The notes under the pieces were generated by a model, which saw only the letters and a program-made list of their open reading frames with translations, was not told the DNA's origin and searched no databases. From positions 249,277 to 313,276 of the forward strand of contig NZ_FQYY01000004.1 in the NCBI RefSeq assembly GCF_900141885.1: a stretch of 64,000 bases of DNA. Direction: 5' to 3'. Position 1 is the first letter of the stretch, and each line of letters starts with the position of its first letter. The translations under genes and the position numbers were made by a program. This DNA comes from Mesonia phycicola. Lineage in GTDB: Bacteria; Bacteroidota; Bacteroidia; Flavobacteriales; Flavobacteriaceae. Shown piece after piece: positions 33,721-41,691 of this stretch.

Positions 33721-34277
33721 TAGAAGAAATTAACAATTGCCTTACCACTTTAAAACGTGGCGGACTTATACTTTACCCTACAGATACAGTTTGGGGTATT
33801 GGCTGTGATGCTACAAATGCAGATGCTGTAGATAAAGTATTTGCTTTAAAAAAGAGAGCAGAAAGCAAATCTCTAATCTCTTTAGTTTCAGATTATAAAA
33901 TGCTAAATCAGTTTGTAGAAGAAATACCAGAAGTAGCTTATGATATTTTAAAATATGCTGCTAAACCTACCACTATTATTTTTGACGATCCCATTAGAGT
34001 TGCAGAAAATTTAATAGCAGAAGATAATTCTCTAGCCATTAGAGTATGTAAAGATCCATTTTGTAATAAACTAATTAGAAAGTTTAGAAAACCTATTGTA
34101 TCTACCTCTGCCAATATTAGCGGTCAACCTACTCCAAAATCTTTTGATCAAATAAGTCCTGAAATTTTAAAAGGAGTAGACTATGTTGTAAATTTGCAAC
34201 CGTCAAAAAAAAGCGCTAAACCATCAACAATTATTAAGTTAACGTTAGACGGAAAAGTGCAAATTATTAGAAAATAA
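33717..34277 (+). CDS. tsaC: Threonylcarbamoyl-AMP synthase (Sua5/YrdC type)
   Basis: A 186-residue YrdC-domain enzyme that makes threonylcarbamoyl-adenylate from Thr, bicarbonate and ATP for the t6A37 modification of tRNAs. Family motifs include RGGLILYPTDTVWGIGCDAT, FALKKRAESKSLISLVSD (the KxR...S..K pocket), TTIIFDDP and the SxxxxAN motif PIVSTSANISGQPTP. It lacks the C-terminal Sua5 domain, so it is the short form. It overlaps the preceding glycosyltransferase by 4 bp and is followed after 1 bp by the CCA-adding enzyme; two tRNA maturation genes sit in a row. Confidence 0.93.
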   Translation: MIEEINNCLTTLKRGGLILYPTDTVWGIGCDATNADAVDKVFALKKRAESKSLISLVSDYKMLNQFVEEIPEVAYDILKYAAKPTTIIFDDPIRVAENLIAEDNSLAIRVCKDPFCNKLIRKFRKPIVSTSANISGQPTPKSFDQISPEILKGVDYVVNLQPSKKSAKPSTIIKLTLDGKVQIIRK

Positions 34278-34278
34278 A

Positions 34279-35709
34279 ATGCCGCAAGAGAAAACGTACA
34301 AAGAAGCACTGTCCCACAAAATTTTTGAATATATAAGCCAAGCTGCAGATAATCTATCACTAGAGACCTACGCTATTGGTGGTTTTGTACGTGATTTCTT
34401 TTTGCAGAGAGGTGATGCTAAAGATATAGATATAGTTGCCGTTGGTAATGGTATAGAGCTAGCTAAAGAAGTCTCTAGATTGTTACCACACCAACCAAAA
34501 GTACAAGTTTTTAAAACTTACGGCACCGCTATGCTACGTGCTTTTGATATAGAAGTAGAATTTGTAGGTGCTAGAAAAGAATCTTATTCAGAAAATAGTA
34601 GAAATCCAGAAGTAGAATCTGGTTCTTTACAAGATGATCAAAATCGTCGTGATTTTACCATTAATGCATTAGCACTACAACTAAATAAAGAAAATTTTGG
34701 TAAGTTATTAGACCCATTTAACGGGCTAGAAGATTTAAAATCTAAACTTATTAAAACCCCATTAGAGCCAGGCATTACTTACTCTGACGATCCTTTAAGA
34801 ATGATGCGTGCCATTAGGTTTGCTACGCAATTAGGTTTCAAAATTGAAGAAGATTCTTTACAAGCCATTGCAGATCATCACAAACGCATTAAAATAATTT
34901 CTAAAGAACGTATTGTAGACGAGTTAAATAAAATTCTTTCGTCTCCAAAACCCTCTATAGGTTTTGCTTTACTTAGAAAAACCTATTTACTACCACTAAT
35001 TTTACCAGAACTTTCTGCATTACAAGGTATAGATGAAAAAGAGGGACAACGCCATAAAGACAACTTTTGGCATACTTTAGAAGTGGTAGATAATATTTCT
35101 GAAAATACTAACGATGTTTGGCTACGTTGGGCTGCCCTTTTACACGATATTGGCAAAGCACCAACCAAAAGATTTCATAAAAAAATAGGATGGACTTTTC
35201 ACGGTCATGAGTTTGTAGGAGCAAAAATGGTTTTCAAACTTTTTAAACGTTTAAAAATGCCTTTGAATGAAAAGATGAAATTTGTTCAAAAAATGGTATT
35301 AATGAGCTCTCGCCCTATTGTAATTGCAGAAGATCATGTAACAGACTCTGCAGTAAGAAGATTAATTTTTGATGCTGGAGACCATATAGAAAGTTTAATG
35401 ACCTTGTGTGAGGCAGATATTACCACCAAAAATCCAAAACGATATAAAAAATACCATAATAACTTTAAAGTAGTTAGGCAAAAACTAAAAGAAGTAGAAG
35501 AGAGAGACCATATTCGAAATTTTCAACCACCAGTTTCTGGAGAAGAAATCATGAAAACTTTTAATATTAGACCTTCTAAAGAAATAGGTATGATTAAAAA
35601 CGCGATTAAAGAAGCTATTTTAGAAGGTGAAATACCTAATGAATATGAAGCTGCACAAAAATTTATGATTGCTAAAGGAAAAAAACTGGGGCTAACCGTA
35701 AGTAATTAA
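34279..35709 (+). CDS. cca: CCA-adding tRNA nucleotidyltransferase with HD domain
   Basis: This 476-residue class II nucleotidyltransferase has AIGGFVRDFFLQRGDAKDIDIVAVG (GGxVRD and the DxD metal site), the RRDFTINALAL motif, and DDPLRMMRAIRFATQLGF, then the head-neck helices. A C-terminal HD phosphohydrolase domain follows with RWAALLHDIGKAPTKRF and FHGHEFVGAKM. It adds or repairs the 3-prime CCA of tRNAs. In some Bacteroidota paired A-adding and CC-adding enzymes exist, so a partial activity cannot be excluded. It starts 1 bp after tsaC. Confidence 0.92.
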   Translation: MPQEKTYKEALSHKIFEYISQAADNLSLETYAIGGFVRDFFLQRGDAKDIDIVAVGNGIELAKEVSRLLPHQPKVQVFKTYGTAMLRAFDIEVEFVGARKESYSENSRNPEVESGSLQDDQNRRDFTINALALQLNKENFGKLLDPFNGLEDLKSKLIKTPLEPGITYSDDPLRMMRAIRFATQLGFKIEEDSLQAIADHHKRIKIISKERIVDELNKILSSPKPSIGFALLRKTYLLPLILPELSALQGIDEKEGQRHKDNFWHTLEVVDNISENTNDVWLRWAALLHDIGKAPTKRFHKKIGWTFHGHEFVGAKMVFKLFKRLKMPLNEKMKFVQKMVLMSSRPIVIAEDHVTDSAVRRLIFDAGDHIESLMTLCEADITTKNPKRYKKYHNNFKVVRQKLKEVEERDHIRNFQPPVSGEEIMKTFNIRPSKEIGMIKNAIKEAILEGEIPNEYEAAQKFMIAKGKKLGLTVSN

Positions 35710-35729
35710 AACAAATATCGGCTTATAAA

Positions 35730-36752
35730 ATGTTTATAAAAATTGTAAAAACATCACTTATTCTTGTTTACTTAGTGATTGTAGCAGGGGCTGTGGTACG
35801 TATGACAGGAAGCGGAATGGGATGTCCAGATTGGCCAAAGTGTTTTGGTTATTACATTCCACCTACAGAGCAGTCTCAAATAGAATGGCACCCAGAGCAA
35901 GATTACCACAAAGGCCAAGTAATTATTGTAGATGAAACCCTACAGGTTGCTAAACAAGATTTTACCGCTACAAAAACATTTCAAAAAGAAAATTGGTCAC
36001 ATTACACAAAACACGACTATGCTATTTTTAATCCAACCCATACTTGGGTAGAATATATTAATAGATTAGTAGGTGCCTTAGCAGGATTAGCTATTTTATT
36101 AATGGCTATTCTTTCAATTTGGAAATGGAAAAAGAATAAAAAAATTACCCTACTCGCCTGGTTTACTACTTTTTTAATGGGTTTTCAAGCTTGGTTAGGC
36201 GCTACGGTAGTTTACTCACTTTTAGCTCCAGTAAGAATTACGCTTCATATGGTAGTAGCACTAATTATTGTAGCTATTATACTGTATATTTTATATTTAT
36301 GTAGCGAGAAAACAACAACGCATAACTACCAAAAATCATTTAGAAATTTATTAATAGTTTCTATTATACTTACGCTAATTCAAGTAGTATTAGGTACAGA
36401 GGTACGCCAATATGTAGATATGCAAGTAAAAGAAATTGGCTATACTAAAGAACTTTGGTTAGCACCCCCTACCCTTCAGTTTTACATACATAGAAGCTTC
36501 TCTTTTTTAGTATTATTTATTAATGTATTTATTTGGTGGAAAAACAAAAAAAATGGTCTAGGCTATCAACTAACTAACTGGATTCTAATCTTAATTTTGT
36601 TAGAAATTTTTACAGGAATATTAATGTTTTATTTAGATTTTCCTTTTGCTACCCAAGCCTCTCATTTAGTAATTGCTTCTGCTTTATTTGGCGTTCAATA
36701 TTATCTTATATTACAAACCAACAAAGCTAAAATTCAAACAAAAAAAGCATAA
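35730..36752 (+). CDS. ctaA: Heme A synthase (COX15/CtaA)
   Basis: A 340-residue inner-membrane protein with eight predicted segments in two four-helix halves. The N-terminal ILVYLVIVAGAVVRMTGSGMGCPDWPKCFGYYIPP holds the typical VRxTGSGMGCPDWPxC signature, and HTWVEYINRLVGALAG and VRITLHMVVA carry heme-ligand His residues, with HRSFSFLVLF in the second half. It oxidises heme O to heme A for cytochrome oxidase, so the organism respires oxygen with an aa3-type enzyme. It starts 20 bp after cca, and its stop codon forms part of the promoter box of the next gene. Confidence 0.95.
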   Translation: MFIKIVKTSLILVYLVIVAGAVVRMTGSGMGCPDWPKCFGYYIPPTEQSQIEWHPEQDYHKGQVIIVDETLQVAKQDFTATKTFQKENWSHYTKHDYAIFNPTHTWVEYINRLVGALAGLAILLMAILSIWKWKKNKKITLLAWFTTFLMGFQAWLGATVVYSLLAPVRITLHMVVALIIVAIILYILYLCSEKTTTHNYQKSFRNLLIVSIILTLIQVVLGTEVRQYVDMQVKEIGYTKELWLAPPTLQFYIHRSFSFLVLFINVFIWWKNKKNGLGYQLTNWILILILLEIFTGILMFYLDFPFATQASHLVIASALFGVQYYLILQTNKAKIQTKKA

Positions 36753-36757
36753 CTTTG
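36750..36757 (+). promoter_or_regulatory. -7 box (TAACTTTG) of the pRiA4b ORF-3-like gene
   Basis: A perfect TAnnTTTG match, 22 nt before the ATG at 36780. Its first three bases are the ctaA stop codon. No TTG -33 element at the usual spacing. Confidence 0.5.
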
Positions 36758-36779
36758 CATCCCAAATTTTTAGAAAACT

Positions 36780-37298
36780 ATGATTTACAAATTCCGCATA
36801 GTATTAGATACTTTAGATGATGTTTTTAGAGATATTGAAATTGAAGAAAATGCTACCTTAGAAGATCTTCATAATTCTGTTACGCAAGCTTTTGGTTTTG
36901 ATGGAACCGAAATGGCATCTTTTTATCTTACAGATGAAGAGTGGAACCAAGGCGAAGAAATTGTTCTTTTTGATATGAGCGAAGGAATGAATTCTGTTAG
37001 AATGATGAATGAAACTACACTAGACTCTGTAGTAGATGAGAAAAACACGAAGCTTATTTATGTGTACGACTTTTTTAGTATGTGGACTTTTTATGTTGAA
37101 CTAGCAGATATTACAGAACCAGAAGATGGTAGAGATTACCCTAACTTAATGTTTGCTCATGGCGTTTTACCAGATAGCCCGCCTGAAAAGAATTTTGAAG
37201 CAGAAAAAAACGAACTTGCAGAAGAGTTTGGAGATGAAGATGACGATTTAGGTTTTGAAAGCTTAGATGATTACGATTTTGATGAAAATTGGAATTAA
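36780..37298 (+). CDS. pRiA4b ORF-3-like protein
   Basis: The 172-residue soluble protein belongs to the family named after plasmid pRiA4b ORF-3 (also called IS1096 TnpR-like): IYKFRIVLDTLDDVFRDIEIEENATLEDLHNSV followed by FGFDGTEMASFYLTDEEWNQG. The C-terminal 50 residues are strongly acidic (EFGDEDDDLGFESLDDYDFDEN). The function is unknown. Despite the family name nothing nearby suggests a mobile element. It has its own promoter box and is followed by a structured RNA-like element at 37355. Confidence 0.8.
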   Translation: MIYKFRIVLDTLDDVFRDIEIEENATLEDLHNSVTQAFGFDGTEMASFYLTDEEWNQGEEIVLFDMSEGMNSVRMMNETTLDSVVDEKNTKLIYVYDFFSMWTFYVELADITEPEDGRDYPNLMFAHGVLPDSPPEKNFEAEKNELAEEFGDEDDDLGFESLDDYDFDENWN

Positions 37299-37354
37299 TT
37301 TTAAAATCACCATTCTTTAAAATTTTATAATTTAACTTTTAACATTATCTAGTA

Positions 37355-37457
37355 GCATTAGGGATAGTAGCGGCATCCTTTTATTCTGTATTTTTTAAAA
37401 AAATTACAAAATAAAAGATATAGCGAATAGCCCGACCCGACTTTAGAAGGGTAATGC
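37355..37457 (+). ncRNA. Structured RNA-like element, copy B (possibly the Flavo-1 motif)
   Basis: GCATTA (37355-37360) pairs with TAATGC (37452-37457). Inside are GGGAT, AGCGGCATCC, a long A/T hairpin from about 37378 to 37419, ATAGCG, AGCCCGACCC and a short GACCC...GGGT hairpin. The block order equals copy A at 24441-24540, with a compensatory change in the closing helix. It lies 57 bp after the pRiA4b ORF-3-like gene and 22 bp before the nucleoid-associated gene, so it could be a free RNA or a 5-prime leader of that gene. Confidence 0.62.
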
Positions 37458-37479
37458 CCTAGTTTATATAATAAAAACT

Positions 37480-38538
37480 ATGATTAATTTATATAATGCA
37501 CAAATTGAATCGCTTTCTATTCACCGAGTTGGGAATAAAAGTAGAAATGAAGGTATTTTTTTATCTGAAGAGCCTTACGTTTTAAATGATGAAATGAATG
37601 CGCTTTTAAAAGAGTATTTTTTAAAATCTTTTAGAGAAAAAGAAGAAAACTATTACCAATTTGTACACGACACAGATTTGGAGTTTCACGATTTATGTGA
37701 AGTAGTTTCTACTGTTTTTACAGATCCTTCTACTATACACGCACAATCTAAAAAAATAGCTCAGTTACTTTTTAACGAAGGGAAACACCCGCATATTAAA
37801 AGTGGAGAGTTATATGTGGTTTATTTTGAAAATGCTTTGCTGGATAACGAAAAGGTAGATGCGATTGGTATTTTTAAATCTGAATTAAAACACGATTTTC
37901 TTCAGTTTGAAGAGAAAGCAGCTAATTTAGAAGCTGTATTACAACAAGGCGTAAATTTGAATAAATTAGATAAAGGAGCCTTAATTTTTAATAAAGATAA
38001 AGAACAGGGATACAAAATTTTATCTGTAGATTCTAATCGTTATGACACTAAATATTGGTTAGAAGAGTTTTTAGCAGTAGATGTTTTTGCTGATGAAAAT
38101 TTTAACACAAAAAGCTACTTAAAATTTTGTCAGAATTTTGCTAAAGATGTGGTTTTACCTGCAGAAGATAAACAGCAAGAGGTAATGTTTATGAACCGTG
38201 CTGTAAACCATTTTGCTAAAAATGATAACTTTGAAGAATCTACTTTTTTAAACGAAGTATTAGACAACCCAGAGCTTATACCTGAATTTAAACATTACAA
38301 AACAGAGAAAGCGCCTAAATATAAAATTGAAGATTTAACCGAGTTTCCTGTTTCTAACACTGCTGTTTCTGCTGCTAGAAAGAAAATAAAAAGCGTAATT
38401 AGTTTAGATACTAATGTGCAAATTAAAATGGATTTTATTAATCCAGATAGCGCAGAGAAATTTATAGAAAAAGGCTGGGATGAAGAACGCCAAATGTATT
38501 ATTACTTAGTTTACTTTAATAAAGAAGAGAAAAACTAA
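37480..38538 (+). CDS. Nucleoid-associated protein (NdpA/YejK family)
   Basis: The 352-residue protein fits the 37 kDa nucleoid-associated protein family: AQIESLSIHRVGNKSRNEGIFLSEEPY at the N-terminus, SGELYVVYFENALLDNEKVDAIGIFKSE in the middle, and a C-terminal region ending VQIKMDFINPDSAEKFIEKGWDEERQMYYYLVYF. In E. coli YejK binds topoisomerase IV and the nucleoid; the Bacteroidota members are somewhat diverged. A structured RNA-like element ends 22 bp upstream, and a strong terminator follows. Confidence 0.85.
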   Translation: MINLYNAQIESLSIHRVGNKSRNEGIFLSEEPYVLNDEMNALLKEYFLKSFREKEENYYQFVHDTDLEFHDLCEVVSTVFTDPSTIHAQSKKIAQLLFNEGKHPHIKSGELYVVYFENALLDNEKVDAIGIFKSELKHDFLQFEEKAANLEAVLQQGVNLNKLDKGALIFNKDKEQGYKILSVDSNRYDTKYWLEEFLAVDVFADENFNTKSYLKFCQNFAKDVVLPAEDKQQEVMFMNRAVNHFAKNDNFEESTFLNEVLDNPELIPEFKHYKTEKAPKYKIEDLTEFPVSNTAVSAARKKIKSVISLDTNVQIKMDFINPDSAEKFIEKGWDEERQMYYYLVYFNKEEKN

Positions 38539-38561
38539 TTTTACATTCTAAATAAACAAAT

Positions 38562-38604
38562 AACAGGCATTAAGAGTAGATACTTTTAATGCCTGTTTTT
38601 TTTT
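38562..38604 (+). terminator. Terminator of the nucleoid-associated protein gene
   Basis: A perfect 12 bp stem (38562-38573 with 38586-38597), extended by four more pairs around a 4-nt loop, is followed by a run of T. It sits between convergent genes and may work for both. Confidence 0.9.
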
Positions 38605-38625
38605 ACCTCATCTCAAAATAATAAA

Positions 38626-39693
38626 TTAATACTCCATCACTTCTTTGGTATTAGTATCTATATAATTTCTTTTTACAAACTCTAAAGCAGTTTTTAAAAT
38701 GCTGCCCATAGTTCTTGCTCTTTTAAATTTTACATCTTTAGAGTATTCTAATAAATCTGCTTTTAATTGTTTTAAATTTTCTTTAGATGTAATTTCATCT
38801 GCTGTCATACAAGCAATTAAAAGTCTAAATCTTTTTTGACTAATAATTAATCGTTTTGCCATTTGAGAGCGTTCTTCTTTTTTATACTGCTCAATAGAAG
38901 TTTCTGCTATATACTTCATCACCAATTTTACCATTGGGTAATTTTCTTTAAAAAACTGCGGACGGTAAACCTTTAAATTGCCTTCGTAACTTTGCTGGTC
39001 AAAATCTATAGCTCTAATTTGGTAATCTACATGATCAAAATCATGAGTAGGTATAATTACATAATTATAAGACCTCATATCCCCTAAAAGTCTAATTGTG
39101 CAACGTTCGTTAAATTTCACAAACTGTTTTGCTAACAGTTTTTTGGTGTATTCGTCACAATGTTCTAATTCTTCTTCAATAAAAACATCGCCTGGTATTC
39201 CGGCTATGTGTGCTTCTATTAAAGTATCTTTATATAGTAAAAAGTTAATACGGTGTGGTGATAAAATGTGTTCAAGCTCTAAGCCATAAATTCTAGAGGC
39301 ATCTGCTTTTTTTACGTAAAAATATGTGAAGTTATCGTTTAATACGTTTCTTACTTTTATTCTAAAAGGTTTAGAGTTACCAAAAGTACAGTAATCTATG
39401 GCATCTACATTAAAGTATTGAAATGCTTCATCACTACCATCTGAGTGTAAAATATTATAAACCCGCTTTAAACTGTTATCTATCTCTGTACGCTCGTGGT
39501 CTGAATAGTAACAACGTACCCAAAGCGTATCTTCATCATTTTTATCATAAACGACAATAGAGCCAGAAAATCTCAATAAATCATCGTAAAAAACAGGTAT
39601 TTTTGTGTATCTGTTGTATTTTGTCAAATACTTACTCAATTTTTCTGTAATAGGAAAAATTGGTTTTTTCTTAGACATTAGCTTATCTTCCAT
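38626..39693 (-). CDS. Unrecognised protein with PI3K-like kinase signatures
   Basis: The 355-residue soluble protein has no family that I can name. Two stretches match the active site of PI3/PI4-kinase-type enzymes: LLGDMRSYNYVI (D205, N210; compare the GDRHxxN catalytic loop) and IRAIDFDQ (residues 226-233; compare the HIDFG metal loop). Upstream, TYFYVKKADASRIYGLELEHI (123-142) could give the ATP-binding Lys (K128 or K129) and the helix-C Glu (E139 or E141). I infer a kinase-like fold; catalytic activity is not shown. ATG 39693 is preferred to an in-frame TTG at 39702. The gene is single, between the terminator at 38562 and a divergent ABC transporter. Confidence 0.55.
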   Translation of the reverse strand: MEDKLMSKKKPIFPITEKLSKYLTKYNRYTKIPVFYDDLLRFSGSIVVYDKNDEDTLWVRCYYSDHERTEIDNSLKRVYNILHSDGSDEAFQYFNVDAIDYCTFGNSKPFRIKVRNVLNDNFTYFYVKKADASRIYGLELEHILSPHRINFLLYKDTLIEAHIAGIPGDVFIEEELEHCDEYTKKLLAKQFVKFNERCTIRLLGDMRSYNYVIIPTHDFDHVDYQIRAIDFDQQSYEGNLKVYRPQFFKENYPMVKLVMKYIAETSIEQYKKEERSQMAKRLIISQKRFRLLIACMTADEITSKENLKQLKADLLEYSKDVKFKRARTMGSILKTALEFVKRNYIDTNTKEVMEY

Positions 39694-39868
39694 AGCCCAC
39701 AATTTAATAAAATTTAGACAGCTATCTTACAAAAACCTTGTAACAAAAAGTTAACTTGCTCGTCAAACTACTAAAACCTATATTTTTTATTCTTTCATTT
39801 CTAAATTCTGATAAGTTTTGGAATTAAAAAATGAAAATGAATAACTGACCAACAATAAATGCAAACGA

Positions 39869-40774
39869 ATGAATACAATTCTTACACTTAAAAATCTTAC
39901 CAAAAAATTTGGTGTGCTTACCGCGGTAGACAACCTCACATTCACTATAGAAAAAGGACATGTTTATGGCATATTAGGTCCAAATGGTAGTGGTAAATCT
40001 ACCACCTTAGGTATGGTGCTAAATGTAGTAAACAAAACCAGCGGTGATTTTTATTGGTTTGATGGTAAAGACTCTACCCACAATGCCTTAAAAAAAGTAG
40101 GAGCTATTATCGAGCATCCTAACTTTTATCCATATATGACTGCTAAACAAAATCTAGATTTAGTATGTAAAATTAAAAATGTAACCAACGCTAAAGTGGA
40201 AGAAAAGCTAGAAATAGTTGGTCTTTTAGATAGAAAAGATCACAAGTTTAAAACTTTTTCTTTAGGGATGAAACAACGTTTAGCAATAGCCTCTGCCCTA
40301 CTTAATGATCCAGAAATTTTAATTTTAGATGAACCTACTAATGGATTAGACCCGCAAGGGATACATCAAATTAGAGAGATTATTAGAAAAATTGCAGCAA
40401 CAGGTACTACTATATTACTTGCTTCTCACCTGTTAGATGAAGTAGAAAAAGTATGCTCTCACGTGATAATTATTAGAAAAGGAGTTATGCTTTACGCTGG
40501 TAGTGTAGATGATATGAATGCTAGTTTTGGTTATGTAGAATTAAAAGCTAAAAATGAAGAGTTTTTAATGGAAATACTAAAAAACCATGATTGGTTTGAA
40601 AAAATTAAGATAGACGAAGAAACGGGGCTTACTAAAGCTAATTTAACTAAACCTATAGAAGCAGAAGAACTAAACAAAATGCTTTTTGAAAAAGGAATAA
40701 TTCTTTCTCACTTAGTTAAAAGAAAAGAAAGTTTAGAGCAACAATTTTTAGAATTAACCAAACAAAACGCTTAA
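39869..40774 (+). CDS. ABC transporter ATP-binding protein
   Basis: A 301-residue ATPase of the ABC-2 exporter type: Walker A GPNGSGKST at about 36-44, signature FSLGMKQRLAIA, Walker B ILILDEPTNGLDPQG and the switch His in LLASHLLDEVE. The C-terminal 80 residues are a short regulatory extension common in bacitracin/gliding-type exporters. It partners with the permease that starts 1 bp after its stop codon. Substrate is unknown. In flavobacteria an ABC-2 exporter (GldAFG) is needed for gliding in some species, but the sequence here does not identify GldA. Confidence 0.88.
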   Translation: MNTILTLKNLTKKFGVLTAVDNLTFTIEKGHVYGILGPNGSGKSTTLGMVLNVVNKTSGDFYWFDGKDSTHNALKKVGAIIEHPNFYPYMTAKQNLDLVCKIKNVTNAKVEEKLEIVGLLDRKDHKFKTFSLGMKQRLAIASALLNDPEILILDEPTNGLDPQGIHQIREIIRKIAATGTTILLASHLLDEVEKVCSHVIIIRKGVMLYAGSVDDMNASFGYVELKAKNEEFLMEILKNHDWFEKIKIDEETGLTKANLTKPIEAEELNKMLFEKGIILSHLVKRKESLEQQFLELTKQNA

Positions 40775-40775
40775 T

Positions 40776-41612
40776 ATGTTACGATTACTAAATATAGAAT
40801 TTCATAAATTAAAATATAGTAAATCTACCAAAGTGCTTTCTATTATCTATTTTGGTTTATTTACTTTTCTTGCCTTATTTGCTTCCATTAAATTTAATTT
40901 TATAGGGCTTGATTTTCAATTAGCAGATCAGGGGATTTTTAATTTTCCGTATATCTGGCATTTTAATAGCTACTTTGCTTCTTTTTTAAAGATATTTTTA
41001 GCTATTGTTATTGTTTCTATGATGTCTAATGAATATAGCAACAGAACTTTAAAACAGAACCTTATTGATGGTATGAGCAAAAAAGAATTTGTTCTTTCTA
41101 AGTTTTATACTGTTTTAGTATTTTCTGTAGTTTCTACCTTATTTATTGTATTGGTATCTTTAATTTTAGGACTTGCTTTTTCTGATTTTACAGAACTTTC
41201 TATTATTTTTTCTGATCTGGAGTTTATATTAGCCTACTTAGTAAAACTGATTGGTTTTTTCTCCTTTTGTATGTTTTTAGGCATTTTAGTAAAACGTTCT
41301 GCTTTTGCTCTTGGTTTCTTGTTTGTATGGTGGATTTTTGAAAGTATTATTATTGGTATACTTAGATTCAAAATTATGGACGATGCAGAAAAAACTGGAT
41401 ACATTACCCAATTTTTCCCATTAGAATCTATGGCTAATTTGGTAAAACAACCATTTACTAGGCTTAATGTAATACAAACAGCTGCAAATCAACTACAAAC
41501 AGATATCACTTCAGATTATGGTGTACATTGGTATCAAATTATAATAGTATTGGCTTGGACAGCTATTTTTGTTTGGGCTTCATATAGATTATTAAAAAGT
41601 AGAGATTTATAA
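40776..41612 (+). CDS. ABC-2 type transporter permease
   Basis: The 278-residue inner-membrane protein has six hydrophobic segments (near 20-38, 65-85, 110-135, 150-175, 180-198 and 250-270) with the ABC-2 pattern, including SMMSNEYSNRTLKQNLIDGMSKKEFVLSK between helices 2 and 3, a stretch widely conserved in these permeases. It forms one exporter with the ATPase encoded 1 bp upstream. It may expel an antibiotic-like compound or a lipid-linked substrate; nothing in the sequence decides this. Confidence 0.83.
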   Translation: MLRLLNIEFHKLKYSKSTKVLSIIYFGLFTFLALFASIKFNFIGLDFQLADQGIFNFPYIWHFNSYFASFLKIFLAIVIVSMMSNEYSNRTLKQNLIDGMSKKEFVLSKFYTVLVFSVVSTLFIVLVSLILGLAFSDFTELSIIFSDLEFILAYLVKLIGFFSFCMFLGILVKRSAFALGFLFVWWIFESIIIGILRFKIMDDAEKTGYITQFFPLESMANLVKQPFTRLNVIQTAANQLQTDITSDYGVHWYQIIIVLAWTAIFVWASYRLLKSRDL

Positions 41613-41665
41613 TATTTTAATAGAATTTTTAAAGAAAAGTAGAATTTTTTTCAGCAAAAATCGTT

Positions 41666-41673
41666 TAGTTTTG
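41666..41673 (+). promoter_or_regulatory. -7 box (TAGTTTTG) of the first T9SS type B gene
   Basis: A perfect TAnnTTTG match 18 nt before the ATG at 41692. It supports ATG 41692 over the TTG at 41689 and separates this gene from the ABC permease. Confidence 0.5.
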
Positions 41674-41691
41674 AACCCTGACTTTTGATTG

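Noticed and set aside
36780-37298. Mobile element because of the pRiA4b ORF-3 / IS1096 TnpR family name
   Set aside because: There is no transposase, no terminal repeat and no target duplication; the gene sits in an ordinary housekeeping context.
39869-41612. GldA/GldF gliding exporter
   Set aside because: The ATPase and permease fit any ABC-2 exporter; there is no gldG-type gene next to them, so the specific name is not supported.
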